From Enterococcus wangshanyuanii (lineage in GTDB: Bacteria > Bacillota > Bacilli > Lactobacillales > Enterococcaceae): a stretch of DNA of 64,000 bases. Position 1 is the first letter of the stretch. Every line of letters begins with the position of its first letter. Location of the stretch: the NCBI RefSeq assembly GCF_002197645.1, contig NZ_CP021874.1:1-64000 (forward strand), written 5' to 3'. The notes below the pieces were generated by a model, which saw only the letters and a list, made by a program, of their open reading frames with translations, made no database searches and had not been told where the DNA came from. Position numbers and translations under genes: made by a program. Shown here in pieces: positions 8,466-17,741 of this stretch.

Positions 8466-9539
8466 ATGAAAAAAAAGATCAAGATACTGTTCAGTATACT
8501 TGCTGCAATTATCGCTATTATTTTAATCTATGTGGGGTATGTTTATTTCAGCTATTCAAGAATTGAAGATGATGTTTCGATTAAAGTGGTACAGAAAGCT
8601 GAACATTCAAGCCTAACTACAAACAAAGAATATAGAATAACTACATTCAATATTGGCTACGGCTCATATACACCTGATTATACATTTTTCATGGACGGTG
8701 GAAAGCAATCCAAAGCGGTAAGTAAGGAAAGTGTACGTACTAACATTGACGGTGTGATCGAAACGACAAAGAAAATCGCTCCTGATTTTGCTTTATTTCA
8801 GGAAGTAGATGAAAAAGCAACACGCAGCCGCGGAGTAGATGAGGTTCAGCAGATCAATCAGAGTTTTAAAGAACACACAAGTGCATTTGCAGTGAATTAT
8901 GATTCCGCATTTTTAATGTATCCGGTGTTAGATCCAATCGGAAAATCGAAATCTGGGATTTTAACACTTAGTAATACAGAAATGGAAAGTAGTACACGTT
9001 ACAGTTTACCGATCGAAACCAATTTTAATAAATTTTTTGATTTAGACCGAGCGTTTACGGTTTCTAAAATTCCAGTTGCAAACGGAAAATCATTGATGCT
9101 GTATAATGTTCATTTATCTGCATATATCAAAGACCAGAAAATTCAAAAAGAGCAAGTGCATAAGCTGTTTGATCATATGGAACAGGAATATAAAAAAGGA
9201 AATTATGTGGTTTGTGGAGGAGATTTTAATCATGATTTGCTTCCTTCCTCTACGGAAACGTTTAAAAACGATCCGACAGAAGAGTATACCTGGCTGCAGC
9301 CTTTTCCAAAAACAGAACTGCCCGAAAATCTTCGTGTAGCAGCATTGAGTGAAACCAAAGAAGCGGTACCTTCAGTTCGTAATTTAGACAAACCTTATGA
9401 AAAAGGCAAGTCATTTGTTGCGTTGATCGATGGCTTTATTGTGTCTGATAATATTGAGAATATCAATGGAAAAGTGATCGATAAGGAATTTCAACATTCA
9501 GATCATAATCCAGTTGAGATGACGTTTAAATTGAAATAA
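8466..9539 (+). CDS. Membrane-anchored endonuclease/exonuclease/phosphatase family protein
   Basis: 357 aa; GAAAGAGGAAAG precedes the ATG. One N-terminal membrane span (about residues 5-28) is followed by an exported or cytosolic EEP domain: ITTFNIGYGS (metal/phosphate loop), FALFQEVDEKA (catalytic Glu), MLYNVHLSAY, VCGGDFNHDLL (GDFN motif) and HSDHNPVEM (catalytic SDH). All core EEP residues are present, so an active Mg-dependent phosphoesterase is expected. The substrate (DNA, lipid head group or nucleotide) cannot be told. An upstream start at 8418 lies at the -10 box and is rejected. Confidence 0.82.
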   Translation: MKKKIKILFSILAAIIAIILIYVGYVYFSYSRIEDDVSIKVVQKAEHSSLTTNKEYRITTFNIGYGSYTPDYTFFMDGGKQSKAVSKESVRTNIDGVIETTKKIAPDFALFQEVDEKATRSRGVDEVQQINQSFKEHTSAFAVNYDSAFLMYPVLDPIGKSKSGILTLSNTEMESSTRYSLPIETNFNKFFDLDRAFTVSKIPVANGKSLMLYNVHLSAYIKDQKIQKEQVHKLFDHMEQEYKKGNYVVCGGDFNHDLLPSSTETFKNDPTEEYTWLQPFPKTELPENLRVAALSETKEAVPSVRNLDKPYEKGKSFVALIDGFIVSDNIENINGKVIDKEFQHSDHNPVEMTFKLK

Positions 9540-9582
9540 TGGAATAAAAGTGCTTTTTTCTCGCCGCTTATTCAGAATCAAA

Positions 9583-9622
9583 GCCCGAAACAAAACTGAT
9601 TTTTAGTTTTGTTTCGGGCTTG
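9583..9622 (+). terminator. Terminator with repeated GCCCGAAACAAAAC stem
   Basis: GCCCGAAACAAAACT (9583-9597) pairs perfectly with AGTTTTGTTTCGGGC (9605-9619). The same stem sequence recurs at 50582-50618, suggesting a dispersed terminator family. Confidence 0.85.
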
Positions 9623-9737
9623 TTAGCTTTTGATAACGGACGGATAAAAACCAGTTTTTTCGGTAATTGGACTAAAAAAACGAAGCAACATTTGTCTGAT
9701 CTTTTTTTATATAGGATTCAATTTGTGAGATGAAATA

Positions 9738-12074
9738 TTATTCTTTTACTTGAATAATTGTTTGTTGCCTATGATTGATAATCAGAGCTGTTTGGTCAGG
9801 CACTTTGACATCATCCGTATCATAATTCCTATCAGAAAAATTAGCGATCACTACTAGATCATCTCCAAATTGTGTTTTTTGTACGAGACGGTCTTGTGTC
9901 AAGACTGTGAAGTCGGTCATTTCATGTGCTAAAGCAGCTTTTTGAAATGGTGCCCAAATTTTAGCATTTTCACTGATATCCTGTTTATGTTCATCCCACG
10001 CAGCTTTATCGAGGTGGAACATTGGCGGAGTATTATATAAATATTCCTTCATACGGCGTTCAGCGACTTGTCCTTTGATTTTGTAACTATCCCATTCCCA
10101 TTGATGTGAAGTAATGACTGAGCGATTATAAACAAGCTTATATAGTGGGAGTGAATAAGCTGGATCTGTATAAATGGCTTTGTATTCATCTTTGATCGGA
10201 ACGGTTTTTTTATATTTTGTTGGAATACCGCCATCTAAAGCAGCGTAGCTTCCCACATAATATTCACTCTCTTTATTTTCCCTCATATCCGGGTCAGACC
10301 ACATGATCACAGGCGTTTCGATTCCGTGAGAGAAGACCATTTCTTTTGAAGCAAAATCATTTCCTCCTTCTGAGCCGACAACTAATCCATTCTTATTGAA
10401 ATAATCCATTCTTTTTAGACGACCAGCAACATCTTCACTTTGAGTTGTTTGGTGATCAGGACTGTAGTCATTGTAAATTTCTCCAGCTGCATCTGTATCT
10501 AGAAACCAAGAGTTGAAAGGAATCTTATTTTGCATAATACCAATGAAGCGTTCTTCAACATCTGGAAAAATTTGCGTTGGATTTAGCTTTCTACCTTTGC
10601 CTAAAAACCCAGCCACTTTTTCGCCATTTTTCTTTGTCACAGTTGCTTGTTCATAGAGTTTTTCATTGGGAAAAGAAGCGGTATTCCAATCGATACTGGC
10701 ATTTTCTTGAATAGATTGATACGAATCATAGGGACCGATCAAATATCCTTGATCAGCTGCCGTTTTTACCATAGCAGGATTCATTAAGCCATTGGCCCAG
10801 TTAGGTAAACCGATCCAAGCGTTTTCTATCCCAGCATTTTTCATTTCTTTAAAGACGTCGACGGATGTCTCTTTGCCCCATTGTTCAAGCGGGGGAGTCA
10901 GGTCTTGAAGAGCGCCAGCTAATAAATGTTTATTTAATGTATAACGGTCTTGTTCACTCAATGTATCGATTCCTTTTTCAATCAGTTTTGAAGCTGTTTC
11001 ATCCGGCTGTTTAAAAATAGACTTATTGAAAAATTGAGGGTAAAGCAGAACATAATTGAGTGAATTTAAAAGGGTGTTTTTTTCATACTGATAGCCTTCA
11101 TTATTTTTGAAAGCAGCTAAAGCATTTTCGTATTCTGCTGATCCATCTTCGCCATATTGTGATAATAATTCAGCGATCCATTGAAAAATAGGCTCATCAA
11201 CTTGTTCAGGAAGCTTGCTCCAGTTAATATCTTCTTCAGTTAAAATCCGGCTGTTCCAGTAATAAATTTGAATGGCTCCCCGCATTTTCTTGATTTCTGG
11301 ATTCTCTTTTTCCTTGTCGTCTAATGTCTTGAAATTATTTGTCTTGATGCGATCCATTTGATAAGTTTTGGCAATCGCAACTGGGTCATTTTCTGTGATA
11401 TAAAGGCGATAATTCAAGGTTTTGTTTTTGTCGAAGCCGATAAAATGATGACTGGCCTCAAAAGCTAGGTGATTACTTGTTTCAGCGAGCAAATCACTAT
11501 TAAAGGTTTCATCAGTGACAAAGCTTGCGGCAAACTGTTCATAGTTAGCAGTGAAAAAGCTCATGGAGAAAGCTTCACTCATGGCTAACTCATTGTTTTG
11601 TTGAAAATAAGCCAGCCAATCTTTTTGATCATTTGGGATCATTTTTCCTTCTGCGATGGGTAAGGTATAATTTTTAGCATCGATTTTTGGCCAGTTGAAG
11701 GTTAAGTCCTCATCAGTCAAACTTGTAAGTGAAATAGCCAAGTGCTCGTCTTCTTTTTTTACTGCGATTTGAAGGTGTTCATCTGGATAAGTCCAGCTGA
11801 TTTCGTTAGTCGTTTTTTTTAAATTTGTTACTCGTTTGGTTGTTTGAGGTTGAGCAACGGTTTCTTTTTGGTTGTTTTCGGTGATTGTGATAGCAAAGGT
11901 TTCAGGATCAACGTCAAATGAGAAATCAGTTTTGGCATAAGATTTATTTTTGTTTAGCTCTTGGTTAACTGAGCTTTTTTCTTGTACCTGCTTCTGCATT
12001 ATTCCGGGCGTCTGACAAGCTGCTAATGAAAGTGTTAGCGTGGTTAAAAGTGTGATAAAAAATTTCTTTTTCAT
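9738..12074 (-). CDS. Lipoprotein glycoside hydrolase, GH101/GH129-related
   Basis: 778 aa; AGGAGG lies upstream of the ATG. The lipobox LSLAAC (Cys20) marks it as a lipid-anchored surface protein. Residues 45-250 form a beta-sandwich-like region (galactose-mutarotase type fold expected). The centre and C-terminal half (GIENAWIGLPNWANGL, FNSWFLDTDAAGEIYNDYSPDH, NGLVVGSEGGNDF, ETPVIMWSDPDM) looks like the TIM-barrel glycosidases related to endo-alpha-N-acetylgalactosaminidases; acidic residues in DTDAAGE and GSEGG are candidate catalytic residues. The family call rests on pattern recall. Possible substrates are alpha-linked galactosaminides or host and plant glycans. Monocistronic. Confidence 0.6.
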   Translation of the reverse strand: MKKKFFITLLTTLTLSLAACQTPGIMQKQVQEKSSVNQELNKNKSYAKTDFSFDVDPETFAITITENNQKETVAQPQTTKRVTNLKKTTNEISWTYPDEHLQIAVKKEDEHLAISLTSLTDEDLTFNWPKIDAKNYTLPIAEGKMIPNDQKDWLAYFQQNNELAMSEAFSMSFFTANYEQFAASFVTDETFNSDLLAETSNHLAFEASHHFIGFDKNKTLNYRLYITENDPVAIAKTYQMDRIKTNNFKTLDDKEKENPEIKKMRGAIQIYYWNSRILTEEDINWSKLPEQVDEPIFQWIAELLSQYGEDGSAEYENALAAFKNNEGYQYEKNTLLNSLNYVLLYPQFFNKSIFKQPDETASKLIEKGIDTLSEQDRYTLNKHLLAGALQDLTPPLEQWGKETSVDVFKEMKNAGIENAWIGLPNWANGLMNPAMVKTAADQGYLIGPYDSYQSIQENASIDWNTASFPNEKLYEQATVTKKNGEKVAGFLGKGRKLNPTQIFPDVEERFIGIMQNKIPFNSWFLDTDAAGEIYNDYSPDHQTTQSEDVAGRLKRMDYFNKNGLVVGSEGGNDFASKEMVFSHGIETPVIMWSDPDMRENKESEYYVGSYAALDGGIPTKYKKTVPIKDEYKAIYTDPAYSLPLYKLVYNRSVITSHQWEWDSYKIKGQVAERRMKEYLYNTPPMFHLDKAAWDEHKQDISENAKIWAPFQKAALAHEMTDFTVLTQDRLVQKTQFGDDLVVIANFSDRNYDTDDVKVPDQTALIINHRQQTIIQVKE

Positions 12075-12146
12075 GATTTTCCTCCTAAATGAACTGGTTT
12101 ATTGAACCAATTGGAGTGTAACAAGTATCTGTTACAGAAATATGGC

Positions 12147-12184
12147 AAAAAAAGAGTACGATCCACAAAGAAGGATCGTACTCT
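12147..12184 (-). terminator. Terminator of the two-component operon
   Basis: AGAGTACGATCC (12153-12164) pairs with GGATCGTACTCT (12173-12184); read on the minus strand it is followed by TTTTTTT. Confidence 0.88.
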
Positions 12185-12205
12185 GGTGCTAGATAAGGAA
12201 GGCGC

Positions 12206-13675
12206 TTATACTACTCTTTCATCAAAAAAGGCAGCTTTCGCTTTTTTATTGAAATGCAAATTGAAAATCAACGTTTTATGAACGAGTCGTGCTTCGATGT
12301 CAAAGCCATGTTCATTCATGATCGATTGAACGATCGATAAGCCTAGTCCCGTGCCTGACAGATTTTTATTGCGAGATTTTTCATGAACATAAAATGCTTC
12401 CCACAGTTTTTCAATATCAAAGTCTGAAGGTAAGGAGGTTTGATTACTGATCGAAAATTCAATAAAGTCATTCGTTTCCCGCCAGCTGACTTGGATTTCT
12501 TTATCTGTTGTATACTTGATGCTGTTGGTCAATAAATTGTCAAACGTACGCTTGATCAATAAAGGGTCAGCTTCAATCAGGGACATTGATGTATCTGTTT
12601 GGGCTTCCAATAGTAAAATCATCTCTTTTTCCAGTAAGGATTCTTGATCTCGTAATGTTTGCTGCCAAATCTCTGACAATTGGATGGGCACTTTTTGTAG
12701 TGTTTGTTGCTGTTCTAATTTTGCATAATCAAGCATTTGGTCAACGATCTCATTTAATCGTTGGGCTTGCTGGAGGATGATCGTCAAATAGGTGCCATCG
12801 TCTAAACCATCTTCGATGCCTGAGCCATAAGCTTTGATCAAGGCAATCGGTGTTTTCAATTCATGGGTCAAATCAGCTGTGAATTGCTTTAATTGGTCAT
12901 TTTTTGCAAGTAGATTCTTTTGATACGTTGCCAAAGCGTGACTCATTTTGTTGATACTGACCGCTAGCTCACCAATTTCATTTGCAGGAATATTTTCAGT
13001 AGTTACAAAGGTCAAAGCGGTGATCTCTTCAGCTACTTTTTTTAACTCAACCAGTGGGTCAGTAATTTTTCTAACAGAAACATAAATCAAAAAGATGATC
13101 AAAATCAACGTAAGACTCAGTGAAATCAAGTTAAAGCTATTGATCAAGGCTGCTGTTTCAGAAAAATTAACGGTAGAAACGCCAACCAAATAGAACGTGT
13201 CATCGATCACCATCATTTCAACGAGAAAACTAGATTTTTGTTTTCCTTGATCAAAGCTTCTTTGGATCGGTCGAGCCGTTTGACGCAGCTGATCTAAAGT
13301 CTCCTGGGTGACCCAAAAGCGGTTCAAAGCGACTTTTTTTCTATTTAAGTTCAGTGTCAAAGCTTCATTGAAGTCGTCAAGTGAGGCTCCGTCGATCGGT
13401 TGTGTAGTTATCGTCACTTGATGCTCGTTTTCAAGGCGCTCCAGTTGTTCTTCACTAGAAGAAGATTGCTGAATCATTTCCATGACAGAAGTTACTTTAT
13501 GCTCCATTTTAGCGTTATAGTAATAAGGAACGATCATCGTATTGAAAATAAACATGACAAAAAAACTGGCAATGATGATCAACGAAAAAGTGAGAGTCAG
13601 TGTTGTACTGATTTTTCTAGTTTTCTTTTTCAATGAGATACCCAACTCCTCTTTTTGTTGTGATGATCTCATCAC
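12206..13675 (-). CDS. Sensor histidine kinase
   Basis: Up to 489 aa. Two membrane spans (about residues 24-48 and 185-205) enclose an extracellular sensor of about 135 residues. They are followed by a HAMP linker, the dimerisation/phosphoacceptor motif FTADLTHELKTPIALIKAYG (His conserved), an N box FDNLLTNSIKYT and a G box GTGLGLSIV. The GTG at 13675 lies 59 bases inside the response-regulator gene; a TTG at 13633 after GAGGAG (spacing 12) is an alternative giving 475 aa, so the start is uncertain. It is paired with the regulator at 13617-14261. The signal is unknown; the neighbouring FtsX-like and glucosaminidase genes suggest cell-envelope sensing (inference). Confidence 0.88.
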   Translation of the reverse strand: MMRSSQQKEELGISLKKKTRKISTTLTLTFSLIIIASFFVMFIFNTMIVPYYYNAKMEHKVTSVMEMIQQSSSSEEQLERLENEHQVTITTQPIDGASLDDFNEALTLNLNRKKVALNRFWVTQETLDQLRQTARPIQRSFDQGKQKSSFLVEMMVIDDTFYLVGVSTVNFSETAALINSFNLISLSLTLILIIFLIYVSVRKITDPLVELKKVAEEITALTFVTTENIPANEIGELAVSINKMSHALATYQKNLLAKNDQLKQFTADLTHELKTPIALIKAYGSGIEDGLDDGTYLTIILQQAQRLNEIVDQMLDYAKLEQQQTLQKVPIQLSEIWQQTLRDQESLLEKEMILLLEAQTDTSMSLIEADPLLIKRTFDNLLTNSIKYTTDKEIQVSWRETNDFIEFSISNQTSLPSDFDIEKLWEAFYVHEKSRNKNLSGTGLGLSIVQSIMNEHGFDIEARLVHKTLIFNLHFNKKAKAAFFDERVV

Positions 13676-14261
13676 CGATTTTTTCCCTTAATCGTCGAAT
13701 ATGTGTATCTACAGTACGAGCGACACCCTCGTAATCCATACCCCAAACACCAATTAAAAGCTGTTCCCGGCTTAAAATCGTTCCGCGATTTTTGACGAAA
13801 AACAGCAGCAGATCGATTTCTTTTTTTGTTAGATCGATTGATCGTTCGTTTTTCCAGACACTCAGTTTAGTCGGGTCGATCACAAGGCTTTTTACCGTGA
13901 CCAATTCTGTCACACCGAGTAATTTTTTGACTCTCAAAACTAACACTTGAGGATGAAAGGGTTTTGTGAGAAAGTCGTCTGCACCACTGGATAAAGAGAG
14001 AAATTCATCCTCACCAGTTGTTTTAGCAGTCAACATCAGAATTTTAACTGGACTTTCTGATTTGATGGTTTTGATTACTTCGATACCATCGATTTTCGGC
14101 ATCATCCAGTCGATGATCGCTAAATCTATTTTTTCTGTATAAAAAAGATCAAGTGCGGCTTCACCATCAAAGGAAGGAAAGACAGTAAACCCTGCCTGTT
14201 TCATATAAGCACTTAAAATCTGCACCATTTCTGGGCTATCATCCGCAATCAAAATATTCAT
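13617..14261 (-). CDS. OmpR-family response regulator
   Basis: 214 aa. The receiver domain has DD at 7-8, the phosphoacceptor Asp51 in AIIDWMMPKIDG, Thr in MLTAKT and Lys in TKPF. The C-terminal winged helix ends with RTVDTHIRRLREKIGDEIITTKRGVGYLI. Its stop lies inside the 5' end of the histidine kinase gene. GGAGCTGCTGCTTATG gives the ribosome site. It is 15 bases after the FtsX-like gene and likely transcribed with it. Confidence 0.92.
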   Translation of the reverse strand: MNILIADDSPEMVQILSAYMKQAGFTVFPSFDGEAALDLFYTEKIDLAIIDWMMPKIDGIEVIKTIKSESPVKILMLTAKTTGEDEFLSLSSGADDFLTKPFHPQVLVLRVKKLLGVTELVTVKSLVIDPTKLSVWKNERSIDLTKKEIDLLLFFVKNRGTILSREQLLIGVWGMDYEGVARTVDTHIRRLREKIGDEIITTKRGVGYLIEKEN

Positions 14262-14276
14262 AAGCAGCAGCTCCTT

Positions 14277-14903
14277 TTATAACCTTGTTACTTGTTTATT
14301 TATATGCAAAAACTGACAAAGTAGAACCAACCCAAACACGCCCATCAATGGCAAGTCTACGCAAAGAAAAAAACGGCCGGGGGTATATAAAAAATCCTTG
14401 ATCCATGAAGTGTTTGTCCTAAAAAAATCCGCATAAAGCAGTTCAGTGCTAAGCACGCCAATAAAAGTACTTGGAATGGCAAGAAGTAAAAAGTCTGAAA
14501 AAATCTCACTCGTTACTCGAATACCAGAACTGCCAAGTAATTTTTTGATGATCAACTCTTTTTTATCCACTAACAGAACCTGTTGAAAATGAATAAACAG
14601 GTAAAAAAGACCAGCGATAAATAATCCTAGACTAATCAGAAGCAGTCCATTTTTTAGCGTGGTCAATAAAAAAATCAAATTTCTAAGAGCCGCTGTCTGT
14701 GAAAAGGCATCGATCATTTCAGTTTGACTTAGTAGATGTTCACGTTCCAATGTCTCAAAATGCTTCAGTGTAAGTCCTATACGAATGAGAAGCGTCGAAA
14801 TAAAAAAATAAGCGATGATCGAGAAACTTTTAATGAAAGAGTGCCACTTATTCCTCAATAGAAAACGTCCACTGTCAATTAAAATAGAAGACAAAGTATT
14901 CAT
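14277..14903 (-). CDS. FtsX-like membrane protein without a partner ATPase
   Basis: 208 aa, four predicted membrane spans (about 23-44, 85-108, 142-160, 178-200). The segment VDKKELIIKKLLGSSGIRVTSEIF between spans 2 and 3 matches the cytoplasmic coupling region of FtsX/MacB-type permeases (KEI..LK.LGAS). It is roughly half the size of a full BceB-like permease, and no ATP-binding subunit is encoded nearby. It precedes the response regulator and kinase in the same transcript, so a role as an accessory sensor or an immunity-like protein is possible; this is inference. Confidence 0.5.
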   Translation of the reverse strand: MNTLSSILIDSGRFLLRNKWHSFIKSFSIIAYFFISTLLIRIGLTLKHFETLEREHLLSQTEMIDAFSQTAALRNLIFLLTTLKNGLLLISLGLFIAGLFYLFIHFQQVLLVDKKELIIKKLLGSSGIRVTSEIFSDFLLLAIPSTFIGVLSTELLYADFFRTNTSWIKDFLYTPGRFFLCVDLPLMGVFGLVLLCQFLHINKQVTRL

Positions 14904-14917
14904 AAATCAACCTTTCT

Positions 14918-14945
14918 CCACCTACCAATAGATAGTGTTAGGTGG
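14918..14945 (-). other. Intergenic hairpin between glucosaminidase and FtsX-like genes
   Basis: CCACCTA (14918-14924) pairs with TAGGTGG (14939-14945). On the minus strand it is followed by GAGAAAGG, the ribosome site of the FtsX-like gene, not by U residues. It may therefore be a processing or translation-modulating hairpin rather than a terminator. Confidence 0.4.
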
Positions 14946-14964
14946 ATTTGTGTTCTTATTAGAA

Positions 14965-15534
14965 TTATTTATCAAATTTATCTAGTCGAAATTCCTCGAT
15001 CAAGGCGATCAATTTTTCGGCATACTCTGGATCAGTTGCATAACCGCCATTTTGCAAAGCAATAGCGGCTTCACGATAATTTTTACTTGTCTTGATCGAC
15101 TCGTACGTTCCGCCATTTAAAAATTCCATATGATCGACCATTGATTCTTGGATCGTTGTGTATTTCTTAAATGAATCATCGATCGTAATTTGTTCACCAT
15201 CAATGAATTCTTCGGTGGGCATAATACTAGACTGCTCGTTGAATGCACCTTTGATCCCGAAAAGATTATTCGCTTCAATTGCTAGATCACTACGTCCCCA
15301 ATCAGATTCCAAAATGGCTTGAGCGATCGTGATGCTGGCAAATAGATGCGTTTGTTTTTGTAAGATTTTGGCTTCAGCCGCGATTTCATCGATAAAAATC
15401 TGTTGATACGCAGTGGCTTCATCTTGAATGGGTTGTTCTTCGTTATTAAAAATTAAGAAAATACTCGCAATTGAAAGAAGTAAAATCAATAATAGCGGTA
15501 AAATATTTCGTTTGATAAGGATTCTTTGATTCAT
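14965..15534 (-). CDS. Membrane-anchored GH73 glucosaminidase
   Basis: 189 aa. An N-terminal signal anchor (about residues 9-28) is followed by a GH73 (LytG/FlgJ-type) domain: FASITIAQAILESDWGRSDLA with the catalytic Glu in ILESDWG, then NNLFGIKGAF, FKKYTTIQESMVDHMEFL and YREAAIALQNGGYATDPEYAEKLIALIEE. It lacks any LysM or other wall-binding repeats. Expected to hydrolyse GlcNAc-MurNAc bonds of peptidoglycan at the membrane-wall interface. It is the first gene of a minus-strand series that continues into the FtsX-like gene and the two-component system. Confidence 0.88.
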   Translation of the reverse strand: MNQRILIKRNILPLLLILLLSIASIFLIFNNEEQPIQDEATAYQQIFIDEIAAEAKILQKQTHLFASITIAQAILESDWGRSDLAIEANNLFGIKGAFNEQSSIMPTEEFIDGEQITIDDSFKKYTTIQESMVDHMEFLNGGTYESIKTSKNYREAAIALQNGGYATDPEYAEKLIALIEEFRLDKFDK

Positions 15535-15704
15535 GTCATCCCCTCTTTTCCTTTAGTGAATAAAGTTAGTATAGTGGTTCAATGTTACAAAAAGATGCCA
15601 AATAAGTTAATAATTGTTTGGCTTTCTTAAGAAATAATTCAGTTTGATTAAGAAAGTTTTGAAGAATGAAAAATGGATGATAACGAAAAAATGAAACAAA
15701 CCCC

Positions 15705-15760
15705 TTTACAAGTTATAAAAAATGATTTATGCTAAGTTCTGTAAATACCCATAGGGGTAT
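15705..15760 (+). promoter_or_regulatory. Promoter and CstR operator of the persulfide operon
   Basis: TTTACA (15705-15710), 17 bases, TATGCT (15728-15733). Just downstream lies the GC-centred palindrome ATACCCATAGGGGTAT (15745-15760), the form of operator bound by CsoR/CstR-family repressors. The last gene of this operon encodes CstR, so autoregulation is expected. Binding over the transcription start would block initiation or early elongation. Confidence 0.8.
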
Positions 15761-15774
15761 AAAAGGAGGAGCAT

Positions 15775-16089
15775 ATGTTTTCATTTTTTAACAAAACATC
15801 GATCGATTTATCGGAACTTCAGCAAAAGCTAGACATGAAATCTGAAATCATTGATGTACGTGAGAAGTCAAAATTTCAAGCAGGGCATATACCTGGAGCT
15901 AAAAATATTCCACTGAGTAAAATCGGCTCATATAGCTTAAAAAGCGAACAGCCGATCTATGTCATCTGCCAATCAGGTTTAAGAAGCAGACAAGCGACGA
16001 AAATATTACGAAAAAAAGGCATACAAGCATTTAATGTCAAAGGTGGAATGAGCCGCTGGTCAGGTGCAGTTAGAGGAGGAAAATTATAA
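15775..16089 (+). CDS. Single-domain rhodanese
   Basis: 104 aa; AAAAGGAGGAGCAT gives a strong start. Rhodanese fold with IIDVREKSKFQAGHIPGAKNIPL and the active loop ICQSGLRS (Cys65), which carries a persulfide. A short N-terminal MFSFFNKTS segment precedes the domain. First gene of the CstR-controlled operon; its stop overlaps the next start (TAATG). Expected to transfer sulfane sulfur between low-molecular-weight persulfides and proteins. Confidence 0.92.
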   Translation: MFSFFNKTSIDLSELQQKLDMKSEIIDVREKSKFQAGHIPGAKNIPLSKIGSYSLKSEQPIYVICQSGLRSRQATKILRKKGIQAFNVKGGMSRWSGAVRGGKL

Positions 16090-17741
16090 TGCGAGTAGTA
16101 ATTATTGGTGGAGTAGCTGGCGGAATGTCTGCTGCGACTAGATTAAGAAGATTATCAGAAGATATCGAAATTATCGTCTTGGAAAAAGGGCCGTATGTTT
16201 CTTTTGCTAATTGCGGACTGCCTTATTATGTATCTGGAGAAATCACTGAGCGTTCAGAACTGATTTTACAAACTCCTGAGCAGCTGAAAAAGAGATTCAA
16301 TATCAAGGTGTACACTGAAACAGAAGCAGTTGAAATCGACCGTCAAAATAAAACAGTTCAAACAAATTCTAAAGGAAAAGAAGAAACGATCAGTTATGAC
16401 CAATTGATTTTATCCCCTGGAGCTCAACCGATAGTTCCTGAAATCGAAGGCTTGTCCCAAGCGACCAATCTACACACCTTGAGAAATGTCCCGGATGTCG
16501 ACAAAATCGTCGAAACGGTGAAACGTGAACAGCCAAAGCAAGTGGTTGTCATTGGAGCTGGATTTATCGGTTTGGAGATGGCTGAAAGTCTAAAACATTT
16601 AGAAATGGACGTCACATTAGTAGAAGCAGCTCCACAAATTTTACCACCATTAGATGAAGAAATGGCCGCATTTGTTGAAAAAGAACTGATACAAAATGGG
16701 ATCACTGTTTATAAAGGGGCTGCTGCATCGGCGTTCAAGGATTCTGGGAAAATAATTGAGCTAAGCACAGGAGAAACGATCACCAGTGACTTTACCATTC
16801 TGTCTATAGGAGTCAAACCTTCTAGTGAATTGGCGCAAGCTGCTGGTTTAGAGACAGGGTTACGTGACGGAATTCTTGTTGATGAAGCTTATCGTACAAG
16901 CGATCCTGCTATTTATGCTGTGGGTGATGCAATCGTTGTGAAACAGCAAATTACAGGCGAAGCTGCCTTGATTTCACTCGCTTCGCCAGCCAATCGTCAA
17001 GGAAGACAAGTAGCAGATGTGATTATGGGCGTTGAGCGGAAAAATCAAGGCAGTATTGGTACAGCAATTGTTCGTGTCTTTAACTTGGCAGCTGCAAGCA
17101 CTGGTTTGAGTGAACGTCAATTACGTAATGATAAAATAGACTATAAAGTCGTTCATACTACATCAAAAAGCCATGCAGGCTATTTTCCGGGGAGCCAATC
17201 CATCGTAATGAAATTATTGTTCCATCCTGTTTCTGGGAAAATTTTTGGCGCTCAGGCCGTTGGAGCAGATGGTGTAGATAAACGAATCGACATTATTGCA
17301 ACGGCGATCAAAGCTGGGATGACTGTGATCGATTTACCTGAATTAGAGTTTACTTACGCGCCACCATTTGGGTCAGCAAAAGATCCAGTCAATATGATCG
17401 GTTATGCTGCAGCAAACATTCTAGAAGGGTTTTCAGAAAATATTCAATATTATGAACTAAAAGCAGCGATCGAAAACGGCGCGTTGTTGCTTGATGTGAG
17501 AAATCCAAATGAGCTAACCAATAATGGAGCGCTACCACAAGCTAAAAATATTCCATTGGATGAACTGAGAGCGCATTTAGATGAATTACCTAAGAATCAA
17601 GAAATCATTGTGAGCTGTCAAAGTGGACAAAGAAGCTACTTAGCAGAACGAATCTTGAAAAATAATGGCTTTACCGTAAAAAATTTAGATGGTGCATTTC
17701 AGCTTTATAGCATGATTTACCCCCAGGAGGTTATTAAATAA
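16089..17741 (+). CDS. cdr: CoA-disulfide/CoA-persulfide reductase with C-terminal rhodanese domain
   Basis: 550 aa. FAD motif VVIIGGVAGGMSAATRLRR, active Cys42 in ANCGLPYYVSG, NAD motif VVVIGAGFIGLEMAESL, second FAD motif IYAVGDAI, dimerisation domain to about 445, then a rhodanese domain with active Cys510 in VSCQSGQRS. This is the CoADR-RHD arrangement: NAD(P)H-dependent reduction of CoA disulfide or persulfide coupled to a sulfurtransferase. It overlaps both neighbours by one base, showing tight coupling in the operon. Confidence 0.9.
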   Translation: MRVVIIGGVAGGMSAATRLRRLSEDIEIIVLEKGPYVSFANCGLPYYVSGEITERSELILQTPEQLKKRFNIKVYTETEAVEIDRQNKTVQTNSKGKEETISYDQLILSPGAQPIVPEIEGLSQATNLHTLRNVPDVDKIVETVKREQPKQVVVIGAGFIGLEMAESLKHLEMDVTLVEAAPQILPPLDEEMAAFVEKELIQNGITVYKGAAASAFKDSGKIIELSTGETITSDFTILSIGVKPSSELAQAAGLETGLRDGILVDEAYRTSDPAIYAVGDAIVVKQQITGEAALISLASPANRQGRQVADVIMGVERKNQGSIGTAIVRVFNLAAASTGLSERQLRNDKIDYKVVHTTSKSHAGYFPGSQSIVMKLLFHPVSGKIFGAQAVGADGVDKRIDIIATAIKAGMTVIDLPELEFTYAPPFGSAKDPVNMIGYAAANILEGFSENIQYYELKAAIENGALLLDVRNPNELTNNGALPQAKNIPLDELRAHLDELPKNQEIIVSCQSGQRSYLAERILKNNGFTVKNLDGAFQLYSMIYPQEVIK

